NCBI RefSeq assembly: GCF_036711975.1
Contig: NC_091972.1
Coordinates: 4,841,001-4,905,000, forward strand
Length of the DNA stretch: 64,000 nt
Reading direction: 5' to 3'
DNA from: Onthophagus taurus
Lineage: Eukaryota > Arthropoda > Insecta > Coleoptera > Scarabaeidae
The notes below the pieces were generated by a model that was given only the letters and a program-made list of their open reading frames with translations, did no database searches and was not told the origin of the DNA. Shown here piece by piece: positions 21,970 to 32,909 of the stretch. The number at the start of each line of letters is the position of its first letter. Within the stretch, counting starts at the first letter, position 1. A program made the translations under genes and the position numbers.

Positions 21970-23745
21970 CTTGTGCTTTGTCAGAAGTGAATGATCTGGA
22001 AATTAATCGTACTAATACATTTCATATATTTCTGCAAAACAAAATATTGTTACTAAATTAATGTAAGCCATGGGGTTACGGGGTTGTCACGTTTCCCTGA
22101 AGAGTATTTTTCAGTTGGAGAAGATTTCCGGGTTACACGACCACGAACCGTGGCAACGTTCCATTCGATTAATGTTTTTGACACTGTTGTCAATAAAATC
22201 GTTCGAGCATCACGCTATTGCGGCGACAAGAGCTTGATTATTTATCGAAAGGAAAGGAAATTTTGCCTCAATTTGCATACGCTACCGCCCGCTTAAACTT
22301 ACTTATGCGCGCGACGTTATCGATGAGGGCAGCACCGTCGACGATAACGGTGGCGGCGTCGGCGGCGTTGACGTGGCACCGCCGTCGCCGTCGTTGTAGC
22401 CGCGGTGGCTCACTTGTTTTTCACCCAGTGCCGCTCGCAGCGACCTCGCAGCAGGGGTGTGACGCGAATTAGAATGAACCGAAACGTCTAAATCAACGTG
22501 GATGTGGCAAATTAACGACAGATTGTCGGGGAGGGTTCCCCTCCGCCAGCCCGCAGCCATGTCGATTACGTTCGACTTTCCGACGACATGATATTAAGGC
22601 CAAACTTGGCCCGTTTTAACATCGCCTTAGGAAAGGGGATTGTTATAATTATTATTCAGCTTGCCTAGAGGTTCGTGGGTGTAATACGGACACCATTTCC
22701 GGTCCGTTATTATTTAGTTTACATCACACGTAGAAACTTTAATTGCTTCAAAACTGCATATAAAATGTTCGATAATCGCATTTAAATAAATCACAAAAAT
22801 GAATCAAGACAGATTAGAATCGTTGGATAAACGATGGAGGGAATGATATTAAAAAGATAGCTTTATATGGGTCAAAATGGAAAGGAAAACGAAACGGCAA
22901 ACAAAACGTCGTCTTTACTATCGTTTTACATCTCCACTTTCCCAACGGCCATAACTCCGCGGGTCGTTCAGTTCCCGGCCACAATGTCGTTAATATTTAA
23001 TGGCAAAGCAAAGATAAGGTGCGAACTTAATACGCCACCACCATCTGTAGTATATCGTCCTATCTTTATCTCATCGCCCGATCGAATCGTCGGACGCTTT
23101 TCCGCCTTGTTTGTTGTCCTGTCGCATTTGCGAATGACGCTCGAAAGATTTTCAATACATTAAAATCTACTTTTCTCGGAATTTCCCCTTTCTCTCCACT
23201 ACACTTGTAAAAATAAAAGCTGAGTATTTATCAGCAGAGTGTGTCGATGCGGCACTTGTGTATGATACCGTATAGTAAACGAGTCTGGCGCCAACCACCC
23301 GTTGTGGCCGACAAGTGACAGTCTAATTGTGGGGTTTCAATTACTGCTCGTAATAATTGGGCGTCAAACTGTGCACAAAATTAAATTAAATGTGACAGGG
23401 GAGTTTCTACTTAAAAGACTCCTCAATATCTAATTTAATATATTGAACTTAAAGGTTTTCTTATAGTCATTAATCACACAGCTGGGGTCTACTTACACAG
23501 TTTTATTTGTTTTAATAGGAAAATAATTAACACTCAATTGATACATAATATCCTAAATTCAAATGCAGCTACTAAAATTCATAAAAAATTTCTTAAAATT
23601 TTTCCTAGTAAGCAAGTTGACCATAGAAAGATTAATGTCTATATTTTGCCATAAATCCTCTTCAAATTGATCCATAGAAAGTCTTGCAAATATGGGCATT
23701 ATCGACATTGAGGAAATTTTTTTATAAGTCTGGTCATCATGTGAT
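21970..23745. other. Non-genic region with GC-rich islands
   Basis: About 22,090-22,620 and 22,860-23,350 are GC-rich for this window. The first includes a (GGCGGCGTC)-like trinucleotide tract near 22,350-22,400. Open frames exist on both strands without recognisable domains. GATAAG-type motifs and CpGs occur near 23,010-23,080. These are likely regulatory or conserved non-coding elements; an unrecognised exon is not excluded. Confidence 0.3.
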
Positions 23746-24135
23746 ACCAGATACTACTAATAAAAGACTAGATGCTGCTGGCAGAGGGTTACACACTGTT
23801 GATAGAGAGCAACTAGAAGACTAGGTATTACTGACTGAAGACCAGATAGTGCTCATAAAAGACTAGATACTGCTGGCAGAAGCCTACACATTTCATATAG
23901 AGAGCAGGATACTGCTAATAAAAGAATAGATACTAGCAGAAGATTACACATTTATTGATAAGCGATTAGATCCTGCCAATATAAGACTAGATGTTGCTGG
24001 CAGAAAACCAGATACTGCTAATGAAAGGCCGTGTACCACTATAGAAAATGATTAAATTATTGGCAGGAAACTCAAACACTGCTAGTAGAAGATTAGACAT
24101 TATTTACAGAAGACTGGATACTGCTAATGGATAAC
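23746..24135. repeat. Degenerate minisatellite, AGACTAGATACTGCTGGCAG motif
   Basis: About 10-12 imperfect repeats of roughly 30-40 bp around AGACTAGATACTGCTGGCAG and ATACTGCTAATAAAAGA. The same motif family returns at about 32,050-32,370. Confidence 0.7.
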
Positions 24136-24149
24136 TAATTCCCATTAAT

Positions 24150-24457
24150 TATGGTAAAGCCTCAACCCAATCCAACCTCAGAATCAACTTCTTACTTTTT
24201 TTTCTTACCGGATGAAACCGAAGCGTCATGGTTGAGGTTGAGCCTCATCCGCAAGCGACCTCGACTTCAATTTCTAGTCATCGTTCGAACAAAACGCATC
24301 AAAGTTATGGTAAAGCCTTAACCCAATCCAACCTCAGAATCAACTTCTTCCTTTCCTTTCCTTAATGGATGAAGACAAAGTGTCACCATTGAGGTAGAGC
24401 CTCGGCCGCAAGCGACCTCGGCTTAATTTTCGGGTCATCGTTCAAACACAAAGCATC
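24150..24457. repeat. Tandem duplication of about 155 bp
   Basis: Two diverged copies, each starting TTATGGTAAAGCCT and containing CCCAATCCAACCTCAGAATC and CGCAAGCGACCTCG. The second starts near 24,305. No coding sense. Confidence 0.8.
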
Positions 24458-24819
24458 GTGATTATAAAATCAAGGTATGATAATTAATTACCTGCAATAT
24501 TTTGGTATTGAAACTTTTTTAAATTTCTCACTCCAGAGTTTAGAGATTTTTCACCTGGTTTGTAACAAAATCGGTAATTTTAACTTTTGCGGGGCCGTTA
24601 TCGGTGATTTTTCTTATTACGCAACAACTTATTACTTAAAATTCTTTAAATATACAAAAAAATTTGTTATCGTTTTTGAAGGAAAAACTTAATTGTTGAA
24701 AAGAATTTATTTTTCCATTTTTTGTTAGTTATTTTTCACTTAAATGGTTGGAACAATTCCAAGTATAAATTAGAAAGCTAATGTTTGTAATTTAAACTTA
24801 AAAAAAAACTTGCACAACG

Positions 24820-25336
24820 ATGTTAAACTTTGTGCTATCTTTGTTAATCATTACAAGCTTCGTTGACTCAAATCCAATGAGTCCCCAAGATCTTTTAGAA
24901 AAAATTAAACCTAATTTCGAGGTAAATTCTTAATTATTTTTAGAATAAACAATTATTGCGAATCTAAGAATTTTAGATGGCGGAAAATGCAACTCAAAAT
25001 CAACCTGAATTGAGTGACGCCCACGAAAAAATTAACGACCTTTCCATAGCCATCGCTTCAATGTCCGCCGCTGAGAAGAAATTGAAAACTGAACTTCAAA
25101 CCCTCCACAGCAACTTAGATGAGCTCTTAAACGAAGCTAAGAACTCCGAAGAAAAAGCTAAAAAGGCCATGGTTGATTCCTCAAGATTAGCCGATGAACT
25201 CCGCGCGGAACAAGATCACGCCCAAACCCAAGAAAAACTCCAAAAAGCCCTCGCAAACCAAATTAAAAATCTCCAACTTCGTGTGGAAGAAGTCGAGGCT
25301 AAATTGGAGCAAAGGAGACTCGCAAAATGTAACTAA
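24820..25336 (+). CDS. Small chimeric gene: signal peptide joined to a muscle myosin heavy chain rod fragment
   Basis: Two exons (24,820-24,921 and 24,977-25,336) join in phase 0 across a 55-bp intron (GAG|GTAAAT ... TTTTAG|ATG) to give 153 residues. Exon 1 encodes a hydrophobic leader (MLNFVLSLLIITSFVDS) and SPQDLLEKIKPNFE, so the product is probably secreted. Exon 2 is almost entirely coiled coil and closely matches the light meromyosin rod of insect muscle myosin heavy chain: DAHEKINDLS, ELQTLHSNLDELLNEAKNSE, EKAKKAMVD, RLADELRAEQDHAQTQEKL. It ends in a divergent QRRLAKCN tail with a single Cys. No myosin motor or further rod exon is nearby. A TATA-like GTATAAAT lies about 55 bp upstream. 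An AATAAA occurs at 25,433. A perfect 12-bp inverted repeat with a 4-nt loop (25,342-25,369) starts just after the stop. The open frame is intact. A non-secreted reading from the exon 2 ATG (119 residues) is the alternative. The function is unknown. Confidence 0.7.
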
Positions 25337-25341
25337 TTAAT

Positions 25342-25369
25342 AATCGAAATGATCATAATCATTTCGATT
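25342..25369 (+). terminator. Perfect hairpin in the 3' UTR of the myosin-rod gene
   Basis: AATCGAAATGAT, loop CATA, ATCATTTCGATT: a 12-bp perfect stem five bases after the stop codon. Whether it acts on the mRNA is unknown. Confidence 0.5.
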
Positions 25370-25459
25370 CAGATTTAGAAGACAATCTTTTATTTAAAAA
25401 TCGAACGTTATGTTAGACGATTTCAATAATTAAATAAAAAAGATTATGGAAGGATTTGA

Positions 25460-27740
25460 AAACGATTTTACAATAACATAACCTCACATGTCAAAGTACA
25501 ATTTTTTTAGTAATTTTAATTTATTTAAGGTTGGCGGATTTGAAAAATGACAATCTTGTAAAATCTATTAATTTAAAATTTTAAAAAAACTTAAATTTTT
25601 AACAAAAATCTTCACTTACCATTCACGAAACGTACAAATATCGCTTTCTTGCGGTTTATTACCCGATATTAGCAACAAGAGTTATTTATTTTAAGAAAAA
25701 ATCTCACTTTAATTTAAACGCGACAAAAACGAACCCAATTACAACAATAACATAACCTCAAATGTCATTTTTTCATATTCTAATTTACTTAAGGTTGGCA
25801 GTCAATCGGTGTTAAGTTGAGATATGTCTAGGAAATTTTATTTTAATAAAATTTTTTTAAAATAAATGTGATTTATGATATTGTTTAAACCATTAAAATC
25901 AAATCTCATTTAGTAAGTAATGAGAATAGAATCATTAAAAGTATAAATTTAAAATTTTAAAAAATTTTGATTTTTAACAAAAATCTTCACTTACCTTTCA
26001 CGAAATGCACAAATATCACTTTCTTGTAGTTTATAACTCGATATTACACAACAAAACTTATTTATTTTAGGAGAAAAACTCACTTTAATTTAAACGCAAC
26101 CCAAACAATTTCAATCACAACAATAACATAACCTTAAATGTCAAATTGCAATTTTTCTATATTTTAATTTATTTAAGGTTGGCAGTCAATCGGTGTTAAG
26201 TTGAGATATGTCGCGGAAATTTTATTTTAATAAAAATTTTTTAAATAAATGTTATTTAGGATATTGTTTAAACCATTAAAATTAAATCCCGTTTAGTAAT
26301 TGATGAAAATAGAATCATTAAATGTAAAGATAACTATAAATTTAAAAATTTTAATTTTCAACAAAAATCTTCACTTTCCTTTCACGAAATGCACAAATAT
26401 CACTTTCTTGCGGTTTATAACTCGATATTACACAACAAAACTTATTTATTTTAGGAGAAAAACTCTCTTTAATTTAAACGCAACCCAAACAATTTCAATC
26501 ACAACAATAACATAACCTTAAATGTCAAATTGCAATTTTTCTATATTTTAATTTATTTAAGGTTGGCAGTCAATCGGTGTTAAGTTGAGATATGTCGCGG
26601 AATTTTTATTAAAAAAAAATTTTTTAAATAAATGTTATTTAGGATATTGTTTAAACCATTAAAATCAAATCCCATTTAGCAAGTGATGAGAATAGAATCA
26701 TTAAAAGTATAAATTTAAAATTTTAAAAAAATTTGATTTTTAACAAAAATCTTCACTTACCTTTCACGAAATGCACAAATATCACTTTCTTGCAGTTTAT
26801 AACTCGATATTACACAATAAAACTTATTTATTTTAGGAGAAAAACTCTCTTTAATTTAAACGCAACCCAAACAATTTCAATCACAACAATAACATAACCT
26901 TAAATGTCAAATTGCAATTTTTCTATATTTTAATTTATTTAAGGTTGGCAGTCAATCGGTGTTAAGTTGAGATATGTCGCGGAAATTTTATTTTAACAAA
27001 AATTTTTTAAATAAATGTTATTTAGGATATTGTTTAAACCATTAAAATCAAATCCCATTTAGCAAGTGATGAGAATAGAATCATTAAAAGTATAAATTTA
27101 AAATTTTAAAAAAATTTGATTTTTAACAAAAATCTTCACTTACCTTTCACGAAATGCACAAATATCACTTTCTTGCAGTTTATAACTCGATATTACACAA
27201 TAAAACTTATTTATTTTAGGAGAAAAACTCTCTTTAATTTAAACGCAACCCAAACAATTTCAATCACAACAATAACATAACCTTAAATGTCAAATTGCAA
27301 TTTTTCTATATTTTAATTTATTTAAGGTTGGCAGTCAATCGGTGTTAAGTTGAGATATGTCGCGGAAATTTTATTTTAACAAAAATTTTTTAAATAAATG
27401 TTATTTAGGATATTGTTTAAACCATTAAAATTAAATCCCGTTTAGTAATTGATGAAAATAGAATCATTAAATGTAAAGAAAACTATAAATTTAAAAATTT
27501 TAATTTTTAACAAAAATCTTCACTTTCCTTTCACGAAATGCACAAATATCACTTTCTTGCAGTTTATAACTCGATATTACACAACAAAACTTATTTATTT
27601 TAGGAGAAAAACTCTCTTTAATTTAAACGCAACCCAAACAATTTCAATCACAACAATAACATAACCATAAACGTCAAAGTGCAATTTTTTTTATATTTTA
27701 ATTTATTTAAAGTTGGCAGTCAATCGGTGTTAAGTTTGCT
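25460..27740. repeat. 383-bp AT-rich tandem array, about six units
   Basis: The unit block AAATCTTCACTTACCTTTCA recurs near 25,608, 25,982, 26,366, 26,746, 27,129 and 27,513; the inner spacing is about 383 bp, and 26,300 to 27,449 is exactly three units. Shared blocks include GGTTGGCAGTCAATCGGTGT and TAAACGCAACCCAAACAATT. The first and last units are diverged or partial. Short open frames inside it are repeat by-products. Confidence 0.93.
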
Positions 27741-27820
27741 TTCTTAAATAAAGGTAACTTATTCATGAACATTTTTGGAATAAATCCTTTTCCCATGGAA
27801 AATCTAGAATAGAAGGAACC

Positions 27821-28229
27821 TATACTCTGTTTTTAAACCAGGAGGAGTAAACGCGAAAGTCAGATTTACACTAGGAAAAATCACCAGAAAATATCACTAG
27901 ATATTTTGGCGGTAAATTTAAATTAATAATTATTATTATTTATTTATTTACTTATTATTGTATTTATTTTCGTTTGTTATCGTCAACACTAAACATACAA
28001 ATTAACTTTGAAGTTATGAGTGTATTTATTTCAAAATATAATAAAGAAGGGTTTAAGAACACAAAATTTACAATAATGACACGAAACTGTCGAATTGTCA
28101 ATAACCTAACCTTCAAATCAAAATTCAAAATTGCCTGTGTGTGAACCTTCCTCGCATTCAACCAATCACGTGCAAGGTCAATCTGGTGACAAATTTAAAA
28201 TACTCCTCCTGGCTTAAAAACAGAGTATA
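27821..28229. mobile_element. 409-bp non-autonomous TIR element (intact, empty reference copy)
   Basis: The ends are TATACTCTGTTTTTAAACCA and the complement of TGGCTTAAAAACAGAGTATA (TIR about 28 bp, including GGAGGAGTA). The interior is AT-rich, without a gene. It is the uninterrupted twin of the element at 29,770-31,954 and gives the empty-site sequence TTATTGTATTTATTTTCG for the nested insertion there. Confidence 0.85.
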
Positions 28230-28234
28230 ATTCC

Positions 28235-29670
28235 CAAAGAAAACTTCAAGGTATAATTAATGTTTGTAAACAAAACTAACCTTACCTAACATTCCTTCAC
28301 GCTATAATTGACATTACAAAAGAAAACTTCACGCTATAATTGCCATTACTAATTGCCAAAGAAAACTTCATGGTATAATTAATGTTTGTAAACAAAACTA
28401 ACCTTACCGAACATTCCTTCACGCTATAATTGACATTACAAAAGAAAACTTCACGTTATAATTGCCATTACAAATTGCCAAAGAATACTTCATGGTATAA
28501 TTAATGTTTGTAAACAAAACTAACCTTACCTCACATTCCTTCACGCTATAATTGACATTACAAAAGAAAACTTCACGCTATAATTGCCATTACTAATTGC
28601 CAAAGAAAACTTCATGGTATAATTAAAAGCTTTGTTCGTTGGGACTGCACTACTCTGCACGACATGGCACTCGTATGACGTCATAGTGCAATGAAGTGTA
28701 AGTCAGTGCAATGTCATGTCAACTTAGTGCAGGTCAGAAAAGTGTATAAACCGTGGTCGCAACGAACAGATTTTTATAAAAAAAGTGTATAATATTTGAA
28801 ATGGACGAACAGGAGATTGTCAGCGAAATACTCGTGGAAAATGAAATCATTGCAGAATGGATTTTTAGTAGCGATTCATCAATTATTATTATATTATTAT
28901 TATAATTTTTTTCAATTATTAGCGAAATATATTTTCTACCCCAAACTACTAACCCTTATTAGTTCTTTCAAACGTACTACTTAAGGTATAAAGAAATCAC
29001 ATGCTAAATTGCACCAAAATCGATAAGCAGTACTTGAAAAAAAAAAATTTGGGGTGGTGAGGGTAGTTAACCCCAGCCACCCCTAAATAAGAAAAAACAC
29101 ATAATTAATATTTTTAAATGTACTATAAGTGTATATAATGAAGCCAAAATCAACAGGGTAGTTTTTAAATTATTCCAAAAAAGTAGGGTTAGTTTTCTAC
29201 TACCTCTACTGGTATTGAATGTACTGTGTTCTCTAATACAACAAATATTAATTATTATAAGGTTTTATTAGGTTTTACGTGCTTTTAAATATTCCGCCAT
29301 TTTAGTTACACTGCACTTATTGAACTTAATCGAAAGCAGGTGCAACAAAATCTGCACTAACTTGCACCGGCTGCACTAAATTGCACTGCACCTGGCTCAA
29401 CGAACAGTATGAATGCAACTGCACTAAACTGCACTATCCCCAACGAACACACAACATCTGCACTAAACTGCATAGTGCAAGTGAGTGCAAGTAGTGCAGT
29501 CCCAACGAACAAAGCTAATGTTTGTAAACAAAACTAACCTTACCTCACATTCCTTCACGCTATAATTGACATTACAAAAGAAAACTTCACGCTATAATTG
29601 CCATTACTAATTGCCAAAGAATACTTCATGGTATAATTAATGTTTATAAACAAAACTAACCTTACCTAAC
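28235..29670. repeat. About 120-bp tandem repeats, split by a Harbinger-like element
   Basis: Units contain AATGTTTGTAAACAAAACTA, CATTCCTTCACGCTATAATT and AATTGCCAAAGAAAACTTCA. Three to four units run from 28,235 to 28,626, and more than one unit follows at 29,516-29,670. The element at 28,627-29,515 separates them. Confidence 0.85.
28627..29515 (+). mobile_element. PIF/Harbinger-like element, 889 bp
   Basis: Inverted ends AGCTTTGTTCGTTGGGACTG (TIR about 26 bp, continuing CACTAC) with TAA on both sides (28,624-28,626 and 29,516-29,518), the 3-bp target site typical of PIF/Harbinger. Both flanks are packed with short subterminal motifs, TGCACT/AGTGCA and AACGAACA, likely transposase binding sites. 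A short open frame starts at 28,801 (MDEQEIVSEILVENEIIAEW) and soon stops; it may be the start of a lost transposase or Myb-like gene. The element is inactive by itself. Confidence 0.7.
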
Positions 29671-29676
29671 ATTCAG

Positions 29677-29769
29677 CGTCTGAAGACACAGGGCTAAACC
29701 CGAAACTTAAAAATATACAACTTAGCGCTGAATAACAATTAAAACTAGAACTAACACTTGCACTAGAAC
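29677..29769. repeat. Fragment of the palindromic GGCTAAACCCGAATG family
   Basis: Contains GGGCTAAACCCGAAACTT, AATATACAACTTAGCGCTG and AACAATTAAAACTAGAACTA, as in the arrays at 3.2-5.8 kb and 60.2-61.2 kb. It ends directly at the next TIR element. Confidence 0.8.
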
Positions 29770-29908
29770 TATACTCTGTTTTTAAACCAGGAGGAGTAAA
29801 CGCGAAAGTCAGATTTACACTGGGAAAAATCACCAGAAAATATCACTAGATATCTTGGCGGTAAATTTAAATTAATAATTATTATTTATTTATTTACTTA
29901 TTATTGTA

Positions 29909-31678
29909 TAGTAGACACCACGAGAGCTGGCAGTAAATCATCGTTTTCCGTTCTTACAAATGAAATACGTAGTAAATTAAAATTCACAAACCGTGAAACC
30001 GTGAACATTATGTGTTAGAAAGAGATAGCATTAGTTTAATATGTCTGCTGTACAATTCAAATAGCCACGTCGAAAAAGTACGTCTGTTCTTTTAAGGGAT
30101 GTCACTCTATAATTATAACCTGAAATTGAAACGTCTTCTGAGCGTTGTCATGAATTTGTTGACATTTTTAAAAGCCGAAAATATGTTTTCTTTGAAAGGA
30201 AAATCATTAAATAAAAAATCTATGATGATGTTTATGAATGTTTTAAATTATTTTCGGCATACATACGCGAATGAAGGAGACACTAGAAACTTAGAGAAAA
30301 GTGCTACTGCTTGCGGAATTTCCGTAAGAACCACTTATCGAATCAAAAATCGAGTTGAAACCGCATCATTAGAAGGAACCTCTGCATCCTCACCCCAAAA
30401 AACACGTAATAGGCAAAAAGTAAGGTCGACTGATATTGATGACTTTGTGAAAGACCCCATACGTCGTAAAATTTATACAAACCACAATACACTACTTCCT
30501 GTTACTGTAAAATGTCTCAAAGAGGAGCTTCGTGAAAACAATGTCTTCAGTTTTTCAGCTACTAGCCTAAGACGGTGCTTGAAGTCTATAGGATTTACAT
30601 ATACCATTGACAATAATAGAAGAGGTTTGATGGAGCAACCGCATATTATGTCTTCTCGTGCAAAATTTTTGAGACTATATGGAAAATAAGACTGAGGAAT
30701 AAGACTTCTTGCTGAAGGTTCAGCAAGAAGAAGTTGGCATGATGACAATAAAGAATCTATTAGAAGAAAAAATTGAAGGAAAAAGATATATTGTTCTGCA
30801 TGCTGGTAACAGCGAAAGATTTATTGAAGGAGCAAATTTATTGTTTGTACCTACTTCAAACAAAAAAAAAAGTTGATTATCATGATAACATGAACGCTAA
30901 TTTATTTAAAAAATAATTTACAGAACAATTGCTGCCAAACTTAGAAAATCTTAGTATAAGCTTAATCTTAGCTAAAGATGCCCAAGTTACCCAAACGTAT
31001 GAAATTGATGAATTGGCGAATGAGTGGGGCCATAAAGTGTTTCGATTGCCACCTTATCATTGCCAATTCAATCCTACTGAATTAGTTTGGGCAAAATGTA
31101 AACTTTTTTACAACCAGCATAGTAATAGAGATGGATATGGTGATGATAAGGTTTTGGCAATGTGGTCAGAGGCTTTGTCACGCGTAAACGCAGAGGAATG
31201 GCGTCATTACATTAATCACGTTGAGAAAGAAATGGAGTCTTTCTGAGTATTACAAATCATCTGGAAAGAGTGCAGGCGCCATTAATTATTAATTTAAATC
31301 AGGAGAGCAGTGATGATGAAGAGGCTGATATGGACTAATTATAAATATTAAATAAAAATTATTAAATATTAAATATGAATTAAATATTAAATTAATTTAT
31401 TAAATATTGAATTAATTTATTAAATATTAAATTAATTTATTAAATATTAATTATTATTAAATAAATTAATAATTACATAAACTTTATTATAAATTAATAT
31501 AAACGTTTTTTCGCTGGTTAACCTCTCCTATCTTTGACAATGTTTGACATATAACCTCTATTACTAACATAACCTACATTCAAATGTATGTGGTGAAATA
31601 ATCTAAGTCGTACGTCCATATCTTGATTCATACGATTTTTAAACGTCAAGTCACTGCCAGCTCTCGTGGTTTCTACTA
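29909..31678 (+). mobile_element. Tc1/mariner (IS630-type) transposon, degenerate, clean TA insertion
   Basis: The element is 1,770 bp. The left end TAGTAGACACCACGAGAGCT and the complement of the right end, TAGTAGAAACCACGAGAGCT, form a 26-bp TIR with one mismatch, with TA duplicated on both sides. The plus-strand transposase is in pieces. 30,099-30,689 has the helix-turn-helix part (TACGISVRTTYRIKNRVETA, LRRCLKSIGFTY). After a frame break comes RYIVLHAGNSERFIEGANLL (about 30,780). 30,929-31,246 has EIDELANEWGHKVFRLPPYH and QFNPTELVWAKCK with the third catalytic acid. The stretches that should hold the first two catalytic Asp (DE..Y and MDNA.YH types) are missing, so the gene is inactive. Confidence 0.88.
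31340..31500. repeat. AT-only minisatellite inside the Tc1-like transposon
   Basis: Repeats of TATTAAATTAATTTATTAAA with few changes, in the 3' part of the nested transposon. Confidence 0.8.
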
Positions 31679-32049
31679 TATTTATTTTCGTTTGTTATCG
31701 TCAACACTATACATACAAATTAACATTGAAGTTATGAGTGTATTTATTTCAAAATATAACAAAAAAGGGTTTAAGAACACAAAATATACAATAATGACAC
31801 GAAACTGTCGAATTATCAATTACCTAACCTTTAAATTCAAAATCAAAATTTAAAATTGCCTGTGTGTGAACCTTCCTCGCATTCAACCAATCACGTGCAA
31901 GGTCAATCTGGTGACAAAGTTAAAATACTCCTCCTGGTTTAAAAACAGAGTATAGTAAATATGAGAACACTGCCGCGGTATCACTTATTTTTAAAAACTT
32001 TATAGAAATTGAATTGTGGGTTTAAAACTATCCCACTTTTCATTAAGTT

Positions 32050-32380
32050 CACTATGTTGTGACAACTTCTACTGAGAGGAAACTAGAAAATCTTGGTGGA
32101 GGACTAGATACTACAACTATAATCTGAGATACTGCTGGCAAAAGACAAGATACCGTTTATAGAAGACTAGATATTGTTGGTAGACCACTACATACTGCAC
32201 TAAAACAATGGATATTGCGGAGCGCAGACTAGAAATTGCAGCTGGAGACTAGATAGTGTTAATAAAAAACTAGATACAACTGGCAGAAGACGAGATACCT
32301 TTCGTAAAATACTGGTAGTAGGATCTAGCTGCTGACAAACTAGCAGATAATAGATTCTACTAATAGAAGACTAAACTGCT
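32050..32380. repeat. Degenerate minisatellite, GAAGACTAGATACTGCTGGCA family (copy 2)
   Basis: Imperfect repeats such as GAAGACTAGATATTGTTGG, ACTAGATACAACTGGCAGAA and GAGATACTGCTGGCAAAAGA. These are the same motifs as at 23,746-24,135. Confidence 0.65.
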
Positions 32381-32583
32381 GATCTTTATTGACATTAAAG
32401 ATGGTGAAATATGATGAGATAGTTGAAAAATCTAATCTTGTTCATTTCTAAATATTTTAGGTACTTGTATACTTACTAAGAACCTCTAATTCATGTAAAA
32501 AAATCATAATCTATATTTTTTTTGTTTTTATTATCTTCAAACAAAATTTTAGTTACGTGATTGTTGAGTGTGATATGATATAG

Positions 32584-32909
32584 ATCGGTTTTGGGGAAAT
32601 GGTAACGATAGAATCAATTTTTCTTGTAATGGTAACCCAATCCGACAAATCCTATCAAATCCAATGCATTTGACCCGCCAGTGGTTAAACAATTTGCCCC
32701 CGGGACTAGTATCCATAATGGACAACGTGGAAAACCGTGAGAGAATCGAATTGAAGCCCCGGCTATCATCTCTACCCATTAACATTAACGATTCAAATTT
32801 GGGATTCATTGTGCCGTACGGTCGTTTCTGTGCTCGCTTAATGCGTCGCATTGACACCCCCAGGGCACCGCGTCCCCCCAAATACGTAAAGGAAATTAAG
32901 AAAATGTAA
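32584..32909 (+). CDS. Possible 3'-terminal coding exon of an unrecognised gene
   Basis: An open frame runs from an AG at 32,582-32,583 to a TAA at 32,909. It begins RFWGNGNDRINFSCNGNPIR and includes MHLTRQWLNNLPPGLVSIMD and FIVPYGRFCARLMRRIDTPR, and ends KYVKEIKKM; an internal ATG is at 32,664. The stretch is visibly richer in GC than the AT-rich flanks, which is unusual here for non-coding DNA. I do not recognise the family. It has several basic pairs and two Cys but no clear membrane segment. Upstream exons were not found within several kb, and the minus strand also has a long open frame (32,917-32,549), so the strand is not certain. Confidence 0.4.

Larger units (their letters stand above)
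29770..31954. mobile_element. Second copy of the 409-bp TIR element, interrupted by a Tc1-like transposon
   Basis: It has the same ends as 27,821-28,229 (TATACTCTGTTTTTAAACCA ... TGGTTTAAAAACAGAGTATA). Removing the nested element 29,909-31,678 and one TA leaves about 413 bp that reads like the intact copy. Confidence 0.88.

Noticed and set aside
22303-22560. Minus-strand 85-codon frame in the GC-rich island as a gene
   Set aside because: It depends on a GCC/GGC trinucleotide tract, overlaps open frames on the other strand, and has no domain or splice signals I trust.
26300-27664. Two nearly equal 71-codon open frames as paralogous genes
   Set aside because: They lie one per unit group in the 383-bp array and are AT-rich chance frames.
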